Assembly (NCBI GenBank): GCA_963643985.1
Contig: CAVINP010000002.1
Location: forward strand, 1-58,242
Direction of reading: 5' to 3'
Origin: SFTH01 sp963643985
Lineage (GTDB): Bacteria > Bacillota > Clostridia > Christensenellales > Aristaeellaceae
DNA: 58,242 bases
Shown here in pieces: positions 15,696 to 23,599 of the stretch. Below the pieces are notes generated by a model. The model had not been told where the DNA came from, searched no databases, and saw only the letters and a program-made list of their open reading frames with translations. Made by a program: the position numbers and the translations under genes. Position 1 is the first letter of the stretch. Every line of letters begins with the position of its first letter.

Positions 15696-16901
15696 TTATA
15701 TCAGTTCAATCCGACCGCCCAGCGATACATAGTCGCGCCAGAAATCGGGATAGGACTTGGCAACCGCCTCGGCTCCTGTGATCTCGACCGTATTCCTGCA
15801 GGCAATGGCTGCGACGGCAGCCATCATGGCGATACGATGATCGCCCGCGGCGTCCACGCGGCCGCCCGAGAGCGGATGTCCGCATTCAAGCACCAGACTG
15901 TCGCTGCCTTCGGTGCAGCTGCCGCCCAGCGCGGCGATCGTTTGGCATACGGTGTGCAGACGATCGGATTCCTTCAGCCGCAGCCGCGCAGCGTTAACAA
16001 CCTGCAGCGGTTTACCGAGTGCCGCATACATAGCGACTATGGTCGGTATCAGATCGGGGATGGGGGAAGCGTCGATGGACGACGGAAACTGCCCGACGAT
16101 ATCCGCAATGCGCCGATCACCCTGGGCACTGTCAGAGCAGAGACCCGTGACACCGACCGCACAGCCCGGCAGCGCGTTTGCACAGAGCCAGAAGGCCGCG
16201 TTCGACCAGTCACCGTCCACGGCCAGCGTGCGGGGCGATAGGTACGTTTGCTCACCATTGAACTCAAAACCGAAATTGGTCTGTTTTGGGTAAACACCGA
16301 AGCTTTGCATGGCCCGAAGCGTCATTTTAATATAGTCGGCAGATTCTGTATTTCCGATAATGTTCAGAACGGATGGACTGTGCAGAAGGGCGAGCGCCAT
16401 CAGCAGGCCGGAGATATACTGGGAGGAAACATTGCCGGGCAGTGCAAACGCCCCGGGTTGAAGCCGGCCGCGAATGTGCAGCAAGTTCTCTCGACTTCGG
16501 TCTGTTTTGCAGCCGCCGCTCTGCAGCGCATCCTCCAGCGCCTGCATCGGCCTGCTGCCCAGACGACCATGCATCACAAAGCACGTGTCAACGCCCAGCG
16601 CAGCCACGATACAGAGCATGAAGCGCAGCGTTGTGCCGCTCTCGCCGACATCCATTTCGCAGCTTGCGGGAACGCTGCTTATGGGCGTTACAAGAAGGTG
16701 ATCATCGTGCACCTCAATGCCTGCGCCCAGCGCGGTCAGACAGCGTATCGTGGCGTCAATGTCCTGAGACGAACCGTGCATGATAAGCTTCGTGGGGGCA
16801 TCGGCCAGGGCTGCGCAGATCAGCAGGCGATGCGCCTCGGATTTGGAGGGAATGGCCGCGATACTGCCGCGCAGCGGGGCGGGATGTATGCGCGCGATCA
16901 T
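15696..16901 (-). CDS. aroA: 3-phosphoshikimate 1-carboxyvinyltransferase (EPSP synthase)
   Basis: Adds the enolpyruvyl group of PEP to shikimate 3-phosphate. The 401 residues include the N-terminal PSKSEAHRLLICAAL, the PEP-binding DVGESGTTLRFM, and the C-terminal RLRLKESDRL and GDHRIAMM motifs. GESGTTLR, not GNAGTA, marks the form common in Bacillota. It is a little short (about 425 is usual), but both globular halves are present. The ATG overlaps the aroB stop in an ATGA arrangement, so translation is likely coupled. Confidence 0.96.
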   Translation of the reverse strand: MIARIHPAPLRGSIAAIPSKSEAHRLLICAALADAPTKLIMHGSSQDIDATIRCLTALGAGIEVHDDHLLVTPISSVPASCEMDVGESGTTLRFMLCIVAALGVDTCFVMHGRLGSRPMQALEDALQSGGCKTDRSRENLLHIRGRLQPGAFALPGNVSSQYISGLLMALALLHSPSVLNIIGNTESADYIKMTLRAMQSFGVYPKQTNFGFEFNGEQTYLSPRTLAVDGDWSNAAFWLCANALPGCAVGVTGLCSDSAQGDRRIADIVGQFPSSIDASPIPDLIPTIVAMYAALGKPLQVVNAARLRLKESDRLHTVCQTIAALGGSCTEGSDSLVLECGHPLSGGRVDAAGDHRIAMMAAVAAIACRNTVEITGAEAVAKSYPDFWRDYVSLGGRIELI

Positions 16902-17956
16902 GCCTCAAGCCCTGCCTTTGCCCAGGATTCAAGCTCGCTCGTATTCACGGTGAGCAGTTTTGAAGTGCCGACTCCGGTCGGTATGGCCAGCGTGATGCTG
17001 TCGCCGCTGCGCTTCTTGTCGCGCATGGCCGCATGGGCCAGTTCCGCAGATCCGTAGGCGCAGTGCCTGTCAAGTCCGTATTTCTCCAGAAGTGCATCCA
17101 GTATCTCAAGGCACTCTTTGGGGCAGCAGCCTTTTCTGACGGCTGCTGCCGTGATGATGCGCATGCCCGTACCCACGGCATGACCGTGGCTGACGGCGAA
17201 GTGGCTGAGTGCCTCGATGGCGTGCGCGAAGGTGTGGCCGAAGTTGAGTATCTGCCGCGCTCCCGTGTCAAACTCATCACTCTCGACGATGTCACGCTTC
17301 ATACCGACGCAGGTCGCTATGATCTGCTCGGCGTGAAGTTCAAAATCCTCGTGCAGCAGAAGATCCAGAAGCTGCGCGTTGCCGTACATGCCGTACTTGA
17401 TGACTTCGCCGCAGCCGTCCGAGAACGTTTCCGGGGGCAGTGTCGAGAGGACGTCGGGGTCGCAGAGCACGGAACAGGGCTGGTGAAACGCGCCCAGCAG
17501 GTTTTTCCCCACGGCCAGATCGACGGCAGTCTTGCCGCCGACGGAGGAATCCACGGCAGCCAGCAGCGTTGTGGGCAACTGCACATAGCGTATGCCGCGC
17601 ATGTAGCAGGCGGAGGCAAAGCCTGCCAGATCGCCCGTCACACCGCCGCCCAGCGCGATGACGGCATCGCTGCGGGTGAGCGAAATTTCAGCCATGCGGT
17701 CCACCATCTGCAGAAAGACGGCTGCATTCTTGCTGGCCTCGCCCGCAGGAAAAATGAAGGAATCCGCTTCGAATCCCGCTGCACGCAGAGAAGAAAGAAC
17801 TCTTTGCAGGTACAGCGGCGCGACGCGATCTTCCGTTGCCACCAGAAGCTTTCTGCCGGGCAAAACGTCGCGCAGTTTCTCGCCGCAGCTGTCCTGTACG
17901 CCCCTTGAGATGATCACATCGTAGGGCTTTGATGTGCCGACATGAATGGTCTTCAC
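16898..17956 (-). CDS. aroB: 3-dehydroquinate synthase
   Basis: Second shikimate step: DAHP to 3-dehydroquinate, with NAD and a divalent metal. The 352-residue protein has IALGGGVTGDLAGFASACYMRG, QLPTTLLAAVDSSVGGKTAVD, the DGCGEVIKYG segment, and the metal ligands in NFGHTFAHAIE and SHGHAVGTGM. The start is GTG (plus-strand cac at 17954-17956) with AGGAGG about 10 nt upstream. It overlaps aroA by 4 bp and lies behind aroF across an 81-bp gap carrying repeat copy D. Confidence 0.97.
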   Translation of the reverse strand: MKTIHVGTSKPYDVIISRGVQDSCGEKLRDVLPGRKLLVATEDRVAPLYLQRVLSSLRAAGFEADSFIFPAGEASKNAAVFLQMVDRMAEISLTRSDAVIALGGGVTGDLAGFASACYMRGIRYVQLPTTLLAAVDSSVGGKTAVDLAVGKNLLGAFHQPCSVLCDPDVLSTLPPETFSDGCGEVIKYGMYGNAQLLDLLLHEDFELHAEQIIATCVGMKRDIVESDEFDTGARQILNFGHTFAHAIEALSHFAVSHGHAVGTGMRIITAAAVRKGCCPKECLEILDALLEKYGLDRHCAYGSAELAHAAMRDKKRSGDSITLAIPTGVGTSKLLTVNTSELESWAKAGLEA

Positions 17957-17988
17957 CGTAGGATGACCTCCTGTGTTTAATTAGGGAT

Positions 17989-18035
17989 CAGTGGTCAGTT
18001 GAATGGCCCGGTAACCGTCACAAATTCACTGGTTA
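17989..18035 (+). repeat. Intergenic repeat copy D
   Basis: Begins CAGTGGTCAGTTGAATGG (17 of 18 bases as in copy C) and ends ATTCACTGGTTAGCC. It is shorter internally than the other copies. It ends 3 bp from the aroF stop codon, between aroF and aroB. Confidence 0.6.
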
Positions 18036-18037
18036 GC

Positions 18038-19042
18038 CTATCTGATCGCTTCACGGATTTTGAATATGCGCCCTGCAAGATCGTCAAACTCGTCCGGTGT
18101 GAGCGACTGTGCGCCGTCGCTGAGCGCGTGGATCGGGTCATTGTGTACCTCTATCATTAACCCGTCCGCGCCCGCTGCGGTGGCCGCCAGAGCCATGGAA
18201 CCCACGAGTGTGTTGTGGCCTGTGGCATGGCTGGGATCGACGATGACCGGCAGATGCGTCAGTTCCCGCAGCACGGGCACGGCAGAGAGGTCGAGGGTGT
18301 TGCGTGTGTAGGTGTTTTCATAGGTGCGGATGCCGCGCTCACAGAGCATCACGTTTTCATTGCCGCTGGCAAAGATGTATTCCGCGCTCATGAGCAGCTC
18401 CCGTATCGTTCCGGCCAGACCGCGCTTGAGCAGTATGGGCTTCTTTGTCTTGCCGAGTTCCTTGAGCAGGTCAAAGTTCTGCGTGTTGCGTGCGCCGACC
18501 TGAATAACGTCCACGTCCTCAAAGAGATCGAGGGTTCGGATGTCCATGATCTCGGTCACGATGGGCAGTCCCGTGGCACGCTTGGCCTCGATCAGCAGGC
18601 GGATGCCCTCCGCACCCAGACCCTGAAAATCGTAGGGGGAGGTGCGGGGCTTGAACGAGCCTCCGCGCAGCATATTGGCTCCCGCCGCCTTCACGCGCTC
18701 GGCCACGTAGCAGATCTGATCCTCGTTTTCCACCGAGCAGGGGCCTGCGATCAGCGCAAAGCCGCCGTTGCCGACCTTCACGCCCGAGGCATCCACCACA
18801 GTGTTGTCCGGATGAAACTTTCTGCTGACGGCCTTGAACGGCTCGGAAACGCGCGTCACGCTCTCCACGATGTCCAGACTCTTGAGCATATTGATGTCCA
18901 GACGGTTCGTGTCGCCGATCAGACCCAGCACTGTTTTTTTCTGCCCGCGGGAGACGTGTACCTCGATGCCCTGACGGTTCAGCCAGGAAATGAGCGTATC
19001 CGTGCGCTCCTGCGAAGCATCATGCTTTAATACCGCAATCAT
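18038..19042 (-). CDS. aroF: 3-deoxy-7-phosphoheptulonate (DAHP) synthase, type I-beta
   Basis: First committed step of aromatic biosynthesis: PEP plus erythrose 4-phosphate to DAHP. From the ATG at 19042 the protein has 334 residues. An N-terminal ferredoxin-like regulatory domain (about 1-70) is followed by the TIM barrel, with LIAGPCSVEN, MLRGGSFKPRTSPYDFQG, GARNTQNF, PILLKRGL and the metal-binding VDPSHATGHN. The Bacillus/Clostridium I-beta form is thus complete. I chose 19042 because the open frame further upstream runs through a terminator hairpin; AGGGGG precedes this ATG. Expression should depend on the attenuator at 19062-19100. It heads the operon aroF-B-A-C-pheA-aroEK-aroQ. Confidence 0.95.
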   Translation of the reverse strand: MIAVLKHDASQERTDTLISWLNRQGIEVHVSRGQKKTVLGLIGDTNRLDINMLKSLDIVESVTRVSEPFKAVSRKFHPDNTVVDASGVKVGNGGFALIAGPCSVENEDQICYVAERVKAAGANMLRGGSFKPRTSPYDFQGLGAEGIRLLIEAKRATGLPIVTEIMDIRTLDLFEDVDVIQVGARNTQNFDLLKELGKTKKPILLKRGLAGTIRELLMSAEYIFASGNENVMLCERGIRTYENTYTRNTLDLSAVPVLRELTHLPVIVDPSHATGHNTLVGSMALAATAAGADGLMIEVHNDPIHALSDGAQSLTPDEFDDLAGRIFKIREAIR

Positions 19043-19061
19043 ACCGTTTTGCCCCCTGATG

Positions 19062-19100
19062 ATAAAAATAAACGCCATACAGCCGGATGACTGTATGGCG
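19062..19100 (-). terminator. Attenuator terminator in the aroF leader
   Basis: A perfect 10-bp stem, CGCCATACAG / CTGTATGGCG (19073-19082 with 19091-19100), has an 8-nt loop. On the minus strand it is followed by TTTATTTTTATC. It lies between the leader-peptide stop and the aroF start, about 30 nt before the ATG, so it must be read through for any aro gene downstream to be expressed from this promoter. Confidence 0.88.
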
Positions 19101-19153
19101 GGGAAACGCATTCGCTTTCTTCTGAGTCTATTGCTTGAAATCTGCGCACGCAA

Positions 19154-19231
19154 TTACCGCTTGAGCCATCCGTTCGGGCTGCTAAAGCTAAAGTAAAACG
19201 TATATGCAAATTTAAAGCTGTCAAAGCGCAT
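19154..19231 (-). CDS. Phe/Tyr-rich attenuation leader peptide of the aromatic operon
   Basis: A 25-codon frame from ATG at 19231 to TAA at 19154-19156. It holds six Phe (positions 3, 6, 8, 12, 14, 16), two Tyr (10, 13) and one Trp (22). AAGGA stands 9 nt upstream of the ATG. It lies between a consensus promoter (19263-19291) and the terminator at 19062-19100. The layout is that of the classical leader peptides of amino-acid operons such as pheA in enterobacteria. Ribosome stalling at Phe or Tyr codons would leave the leader's 3' end free to pair with the terminator's 5' arm. Candidate antiterminator partners are ATGGC near 19165-19169 and GCGG at 19157-19160, against GCCAT/CCGC around 19095-19101. 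Confidence 0.85.
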   Translation of the reverse strand: MRFDSFKFAYTFYFSFSSPNGWLKR

Positions 19232-19262
19232 GTTCAATATCCTTCACTTCTGTGATGGTCGT

Positions 19263-19291
19263 ATTTTAGCACCGCAGAGAAACACTGTCAA
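19263..19291 (-). promoter_or_regulatory. Promoter of the aromatic operon
   Basis: Minus strand: perfect -35 TTGACA (plus 19286-19291), 17-nt spacer, -10 TAAAAT (plus 19263-19268). Transcription would start near 19255, about 25 nt before the leader-peptide ATG. It is divergent from the promoter at 19331-19359. Confidence 0.8.
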
Positions 19292-19330
19292 GCACGATTG
19301 CAGAAAGAAACGCGCATTTTACACAGATGA

Positions 19331-19359
19331 TTGGCAAGCGGGGGAAATTATGCTATAAT
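19331..19359 (+). promoter_or_regulatory. Promoter of the panT-like/coaX/recD2 genes
   Basis: TTGGCA (19331-19336), 17-nt spacer, consensus TATAAT (19354-19359). The untranslated leader to 19472 is about 105 nt. I see no recognised riboswitch motif in it. Confidence 0.75.
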
Positions 19360-19472
19360 GGTTCTGCCGTCATCCGTTTTTTCGGAGCCGGACAGGTTAT
19401 TCCGCGGTTGCTCAAACACATAAACACATCAGGTATCTTTCACAACGAAGAACTTGAATGGAGGCAAGACAA

Positions 19473-20072
19473 ATGAAAAAAGCAACTCCCGCCCTTACCA
19501 CGCGCATGATGGCGCAGATGGCCCTCTTTATCGCCCTGATCATATTGCTGGGTCTGACCCCGATCGGCATGATACCGCTCGGATTTATCTACATATCGCT
19601 TCTGGCCGTTCCCGTGGTCATCGGCACACTGCTGCTGGGACTGCGCTGCGGCTTGTGCTTTGGCCTGTGCTTCGGCGTGGTCAGTGCGCTCAAGGCCTTT
19701 GGCATCATGGGCACGCCGTCGACGCTTGTGGCAACGCTGATGGCCCAAAGCCCGGTGCTGGCGCTGATTATGACCTTTGCGCCCAGACTTCTGGTGCCGG
19801 TGACATCTTCCGTCTGCTTTCACGTCCTCTCTTCGCGCATGAAGGCAAATCGCGCCGTGGCTGTAGCCGCCGTTGCGGGTTCACTCACCAATACAATTTT
19901 CTATCTGGGGCTGATGCTCCTGTTCTATGTTCTCATGGGCATCGATTCAAAGTCCGTTCTCACGCTCATCGGCGGGACGGGGCTGATTGCCGGCAGCATC
20001 GAAGCCGTCGTCAATGCCGTCATTTCCGTGCCCGTGCTCGACGTGCTTTGGAAGATCAAATCCAAAAACTAA
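19473..20072 (+). CDS. panT: ECF transporter S component, probably pantothenate (PanT-like)
   Basis: Membrane substrate-binding subunit of an energy-coupling-factor vitamin transporter. The 199 residues form about five to six hydrophobic segments. The N-terminus has TRMMAQMALFIALIILLG, then GMIPLGFIYISLLAVPVVIG and LGLRCGLCFGLCFG, a pattern like COG4684-type S components. The substrate is inferred from the next gene, coaX, which phosphorylates pantothenate. The general ECF ATPases and T protein are not in the window, so the shared-module (group II) arrangement is implied. I chose the ATG at 19473 (GGAGG 8 nt upstream) over an in-frame ATG at 19458 that overlaps the ribosome binding site. Confidence 0.78.
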   Translation: MKKATPALTTRMMAQMALFIALIILLGLTPIGMIPLGFIYISLLAVPVVIGTLLLGLRCGLCFGLCFGVVSALKAFGIMGTPSTLVATLMAQSPVLALIMTFAPRLLVPVTSSVCFHVLSSRMKANRAVAVAAVAGSLTNTIFYLGLMLLFYVLMGIDSKSVLTLIGGTGLIAGSIEAVVNAVISVPVLDVLWKIKSKN

Positions 20073-20094
20073 GCTGTAGGGAGATACACATTCT

Positions 20095-20865
20095 ATGATA
20101 CTTACGCTTGATATCGGCAATACCAACATCAAGACCGCGCTCTTTGAAGGGCTGGAGATGCGCCACTACTGGCGCCTGTCCACCAACCGCGCCATGTCCT
20201 CCGACCAGTACGGCATGTTTCTGCTGAGTCTGTTTGACCATGCCAAGGTCAGCCCGGACGAGGTCGAGGGTATCATGATTTCCTCGGTCGTACCGCAGAT
20301 CAACTTTACCATCGAGCATATGTGCCGCACCTACTTCGGCATGGAGCCTCACATCATCGGCCCGGGCATCAAAACGGGCATCAACATACGCTACGAGAAC
20401 CCGCGTGAACTCGGCTCGGACCGCATCGCCAACGCCGTGGCGGCCTACGAGCTCTACGGCGGGCCGTGCATCACCATAGACTTCGGCACGGCAACGAGCT
20501 TCGGCGTGATCAACGAAAAGGGTGAGTTCCTGGGCGGAGCGATCTGCCCCGGACTCAAGCTGGCCGCCGAGGCGCTGACGGAGCGTGCGGCCAAGCTGCC
20601 GCGCTTTGAACTGGCCAAGCCGGACTGCGTGATCGGCCGCAACACCATCAGCAACATGCAGGCCGGCATCGTCTACGGCTATATCGGCCAGATCAACTAT
20701 CTGGTGGAGCGCATGAAGCGCGAGATGGGTGCGCCCAACGCCAAGGTCGTGGCCACGGGCGGTCTGGCGGTGCTGCTGGCCAGCGAATCCAATGCCATCG
20801 ACGTGATGGACGGCCTGCTGACGCTCAAGGGACTGTGCCTGATCTACAAAAAGAATGCGGAATGA
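20095..20865 (+). CDS. coaX: Type III pantothenate kinase
   Basis: Phosphorylates pantothenate, the first step to coenzyme A. The 256-residue ASKHA-fold protein has the N-terminal phosphate motif LDIGNTNIKTALFEG and GSDRIANAVAAYE. The central TIDFGTATSF carries the second phosphate motif, followed by GGAICPGLKLAAEAL and VVATGGLAVLLA. Type III enzymes are insensitive to CoA feedback. The gene lies 22 bp after the S component and 3 bp before recD2. Confidence 0.96.
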   Translation: MILTLDIGNTNIKTALFEGLEMRHYWRLSTNRAMSSDQYGMFLLSLFDHAKVSPDEVEGIMISSVVPQINFTIEHMCRTYFGMEPHIIGPGIKTGINIRYENPRELGSDRIANAVAAYELYGGPCITIDFGTATSFGVINEKGEFLGGAICPGLKLAAEALTERAAKLPRFELAKPDCVIGRNTISNMQAGIVYGYIGQINYLVERMKREMGAPNAKVVATGGLAVLLASESNAIDVMDGLLTLKGLCLIYKKNAE

Positions 20866-20868
20866 ACC

Positions 20869-23070
20869 ATGTCAAAGTTTGAAGGTACGATCGAAAGCAT
20901 CGTATTTCGTAACGAAGAAAACGGATGGACGGTGGCGTCCTTTCATATGGACCGCTCGGGGAGCATCAGCGCCGTGGGCATCATGCCGTTTTTGGCGGCG
21001 GGCGAAAATGTGATACTGGATGGCGAGCTGACCGAGCACCGCGAATACGGTCAGCAGATCAAGGTCTCCTCCTACGAGGTGACCCTCCCTCAAACGCGCA
21101 GTGCGCTGGAAAAGTATCTGGGTTCCGGCCTTATCAAGGGCGTCGGGCCCGCGACGGCAAAGCTGATCGTCAAAAAATTCGGCACGGAGACGCTGGATAT
21201 CATGGAAGCCGAGCCGAATCGTCTGACGGAGATCCCGGGCATCGGCCCCAAGAAGGCCGCAATGATCGCGGAATCCTTTGCCATGCAGAACGAAATGCGG
21301 TCCACGCTGATCTTTCTGCAAGGGGCGGGGCTTTCACCGACGCTGGCCATGAAGGTCTACCGCGCCTACGGTGATCAGAGCGAACGCGTGCTGCGCGGCA
21401 ACCCGTACCGCCTGGCGGACGAGATTGACGGCGTGGGCTTTCAGACGGCGGACGGCATTGCACGCAGCCTCGGCTTCGGTGCAGACAATCCGGATCGTCT
21501 CGCCAGCGGCGTGCGTTACGTGCTGACGCAGGCCGCCGCCAACATCGGACACGTTTTTTTGCCGCAGAAGGATCTGTGCGAACGTGCCGCCGAGACACTG
21601 GGCGTGCCGCCGGAGCAGGCCGAGGCGACCGTATCGGCCATGCGCATGGAGGACAAGCTGATCGTCGAGGCAGTGGGTGGCGTGCAGGCCGTCTATCTGC
21701 CGAACATGTACCGCATGGAGACAGAGACGGCAAACCTGATTCTGAAGCGTCTGAATACGCCGGGGAAGAAGCAGAATTCAAAGCCGAATATCAAAGAGGG
21801 CATCGCAAGCTGCGAAAAAAAGCTCGGCGTGACGCTCGGCAAGGCGCAGCGCGAGGCGGTGGCCAAGGCAGTCTCAGGCGATTTCACGGTCATTACCGGC
21901 GGCCCCGGCACGGGCAAGACCACGTCCATCAACTGCATACTGGAACTGCTGGAGGGCAAAGGTTCAATCGAACTGTGTGCCCCCACGGGCAGAGCAGCCA
22001 AGCGCATGTCCGAGGCCACAGGGCGTTCGGCACGCACCATTCACCGCCTGCTGGAGTACGGCGGCGAGGCCGAGGGCTTCAAACACGATGCGGACAATCC
22101 GCTCAAGGCGGACACCGTGGTCGTGGACGAGATGTCGATGGTGGATCTGTTTCTGATGCGTGCGCTGCTTCGGGCGGTCAAGCCCGGAGCGCGGCTGATA
22201 CTGGTGGGCGATGCGGACCAGCTGCCGTCCGTCGGCGCGGGCAACGTGCTGCGTGATCTTATCGATTCGGGCGCGGTGCCTGTGGCCAGACTCAACGAGA
22301 TATTCCGTCAGGCAAGCCAAAGCCACATCGTGGTCAACGCCCACAGAATCAATCACGGTGAGTATCCGCTGATACAAAACCGGGATACGGATTTCTTCCT
22401 GGAGCGCAAGGAAAGCGCCGCCGATGTGAGCGCGTCCGTGGTGGCCCTCGTACAACGGCGGCTGCCCAAATTTCTTGGTGTGGACAGCCTGCGCGGCGTG
22501 CAGGTGATGGCCCCGATGAAGAAGGGTGCACTGGGCGTCTTTCAGCTCAATCATCAGCTGCAGGCGGCGCTCAACCCGCCGGTCGGCCATGAAAAGCCGG
22601 AGTTTCAGCGCGGAGACACCGTCTTTCGTCTGGGCGACAAGGTTATGCAGGTGCGCAACGACTACGACATAGAGTGGACACGCGGCGAGGAAGAGGGCAC
22701 GGGCATCTTCAACGGCGACATCGGCTACATCAAAAAGCTGAGCAGATCCGATCGCGAGATGGTCGTGGAGTTCGATGACGGCCGATGTGCCACCTATGAT
22801 GACACCATGCTCGACGAGCTGGAACTGTCCTACTGCATATCGGTGCACAAGAGCCAGGGCAGCGAGTTCGATGCCGTGGTGCTGCCGCTGCTGAGCGGCC
22901 CGCCGATGCTGATGACGCGCAACCTGCTCTATACGGCCGTCACGCGTGCGAAGCGGCTGGTGGTGATCGTCGGGCGCGAGGCCTGCGTGCGCGGCATGGT
23001 AGACAACAATCGCATTCTGCGCAGATACACCGCCCTCGCGCATCGGCTGAAATCGGCGTCAAAAGGTTGA
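20869..23070 (+). CDS. recD2: RecD2-type ATP-dependent DNA helicase
   Basis: A 5'-3' superfamily 1B helicase of the RecD2 (YrrC) family that acts without RecBC in DNA repair. The 733 residues show an N-terminal OB-like region (EGTIESIVFRNEENGWTVAS) and helix-hairpin-helix segments (GLIKGVGPATAKLIVK, IPGIGPKKAAMI). Walker A is GGPGTGKTTSIN and motif II is VVDEMSMVD. The late helicase motifs are YCISVHKSQGSEFD and LLYTAVTRAK. The length is normal for RecD2. The start lies 3 bp after coaX with only a weak Shine-Dalgarno, suggesting coupling. Its stop is 2 bp from the end of the converging gene. Confidence 0.94.
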   Translation: MSKFEGTIESIVFRNEENGWTVASFHMDRSGSISAVGIMPFLAAGENVILDGELTEHREYGQQIKVSSYEVTLPQTRSALEKYLGSGLIKGVGPATAKLIVKKFGTETLDIMEAEPNRLTEIPGIGPKKAAMIAESFAMQNEMRSTLIFLQGAGLSPTLAMKVYRAYGDQSERVLRGNPYRLADEIDGVGFQTADGIARSLGFGADNPDRLASGVRYVLTQAAANIGHVFLPQKDLCERAAETLGVPPEQAEATVSAMRMEDKLIVEAVGGVQAVYLPNMYRMETETANLILKRLNTPGKKQNSKPNIKEGIASCEKKLGVTLGKAQREAVAKAVSGDFTVITGGPGTGKTTSINCILELLEGKGSIELCAPTGRAAKRMSEATGRSARTIHRLLEYGGEAEGFKHDADNPLKADTVVVDEMSMVDLFLMRALLRAVKPGARLILVGDADQLPSVGAGNVLRDLIDSGAVPVARLNEIFRQASQSHIVVNAHRINHGEYPLIQNRDTDFFLERKESAADVSASVVALVQRRLPKFLGVDSLRGVQVMAPMKKGALGVFQLNHQLQAALNPPVGHEKPEFQRGDTVFRLGDKVMQVRNDYDIEWTRGEEEGTGIFNGDIGYIKKLSRSDREMVVEFDDGRCATYDDTMLDELELSYCISVHKSQGSEFDAVVLPLLSGPPMLMTRNLLYTAVTRAKRLVVIVGREACVRGMVDNNRILRRYTALAHRLKSASKG

Positions 23071-23072
23071 AA

Positions 23073-23597
23073 TCAGGTGTTTTCACCGAACAGCAGCGTC
23101 TGGCGGCTGTCGTAGCCCTGTGATTTGAAGCTTGAGAACAGCAATTCCATTCGCGTAGGAGTGATGCATATCAGGTGCATCGCGCGCCCCTGATCCATGA
23201 GCTTCTGCAGCACGGGTAAGGGGATGTTCCTGATTTTCGCGTGAGACACGTACTCCTCGGACATCGGCTCGACGATCTTCGCCTTGCCCATGACCTGGAT
23301 GCTCTTTAAGTCCTTGAAGCTGATGTTGGAATCGTATATGGCAAGGCTGACGTTTTCGTTCTTCTCCAGCCCGATGAACTTTTCACCGCCCTCGGTGAAG
23401 ATCCGGAACTTCCCGTCATGATAGCTGTATTCCAGCGGCGTACAGCGCACGTAGTCGCCGCATCCCGTGGCCAGTGCACATACGGCATTTGCACCGATAA
23501 ACACATCGGCGTATTGCCGAAGCTCGTCCTGCGGCATTTCCCTGCGCTTTTGCGATGTCCAGTAAGTTGCGGCTGCTCTGAATTCTTCTGTATTCAT
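23073..23597 (-). CDS. Pyridoxamine 5'-phosphate oxidase-like flavin-binding protein
   Basis: A 174-residue protein of the split-barrel PNPOx-like superfamily. Typical strands include the NAVCALATGCGDYVRCTPLEY segment, DGKFRIFTEGGEKFIGLEKNENVSLAIY and the VMGKAKIVE strand. True PdxH motifs are absent, so an FMN- or F420-type reductase or a flavin-binding sensor is more likely; the substrate is unknown. GGAAAGGAAAGAATAAAT precedes the ATG, which lies within 3 bp of the hybrid kinase stop. It is therefore the third gene of the lipoprotein-kinase operon. The link to the kinase is inferred from context only. It converges on recD2 with 2 bp between the stops. Confidence 0.8.
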   Translation of the reverse strand: MNTEEFRAAATYWTSQKRREMPQDELRQYADVFIGANAVCALATGCGDYVRCTPLEYSYHDGKFRIFTEGGEKFIGLEKNENVSLAIYDSNISFKDLKSIQVMGKAKIVEPMSEEYVSHAKIRNIPLPVLQKLMDQGRAMHLICITPTRMELLFSSFKSQGYDSRQTLLFGENT

Positions 23598-23599
23598 AT

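Noticed and set aside
19039..19224. A 61-codon minus-strand frame running through the aroF attenuator
   Set aside because: It reads across the terminator hairpin and lacks a ribosome site. The 25-codon frame that starts just upstream at 19231 has one and fits the attenuator layout.
19043..19262. T-box or other tRNA-sensing leader upstream of aroF
   Set aside because: I could not find the conserved T-box sequence (AGGGTGGNACCGCG-like) or a specifier stem. A translated Phe/Tyr-rich leader explains the terminator better.
19360..19457. Riboswitch in the roughly 105-nt leader of the pantothenate-type S component
   Set aside because: No known riboswitch core is recognisable and no terminator or anti-ribosome-site hairpin is evident. 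A covariance-model search would be needed to revive the idea.
23060..23080. Terminator between recD2 and the PNPOx-like gene
   Set aside because: The converging stops are 2 bp apart, and I see no hairpin with a T-run there.
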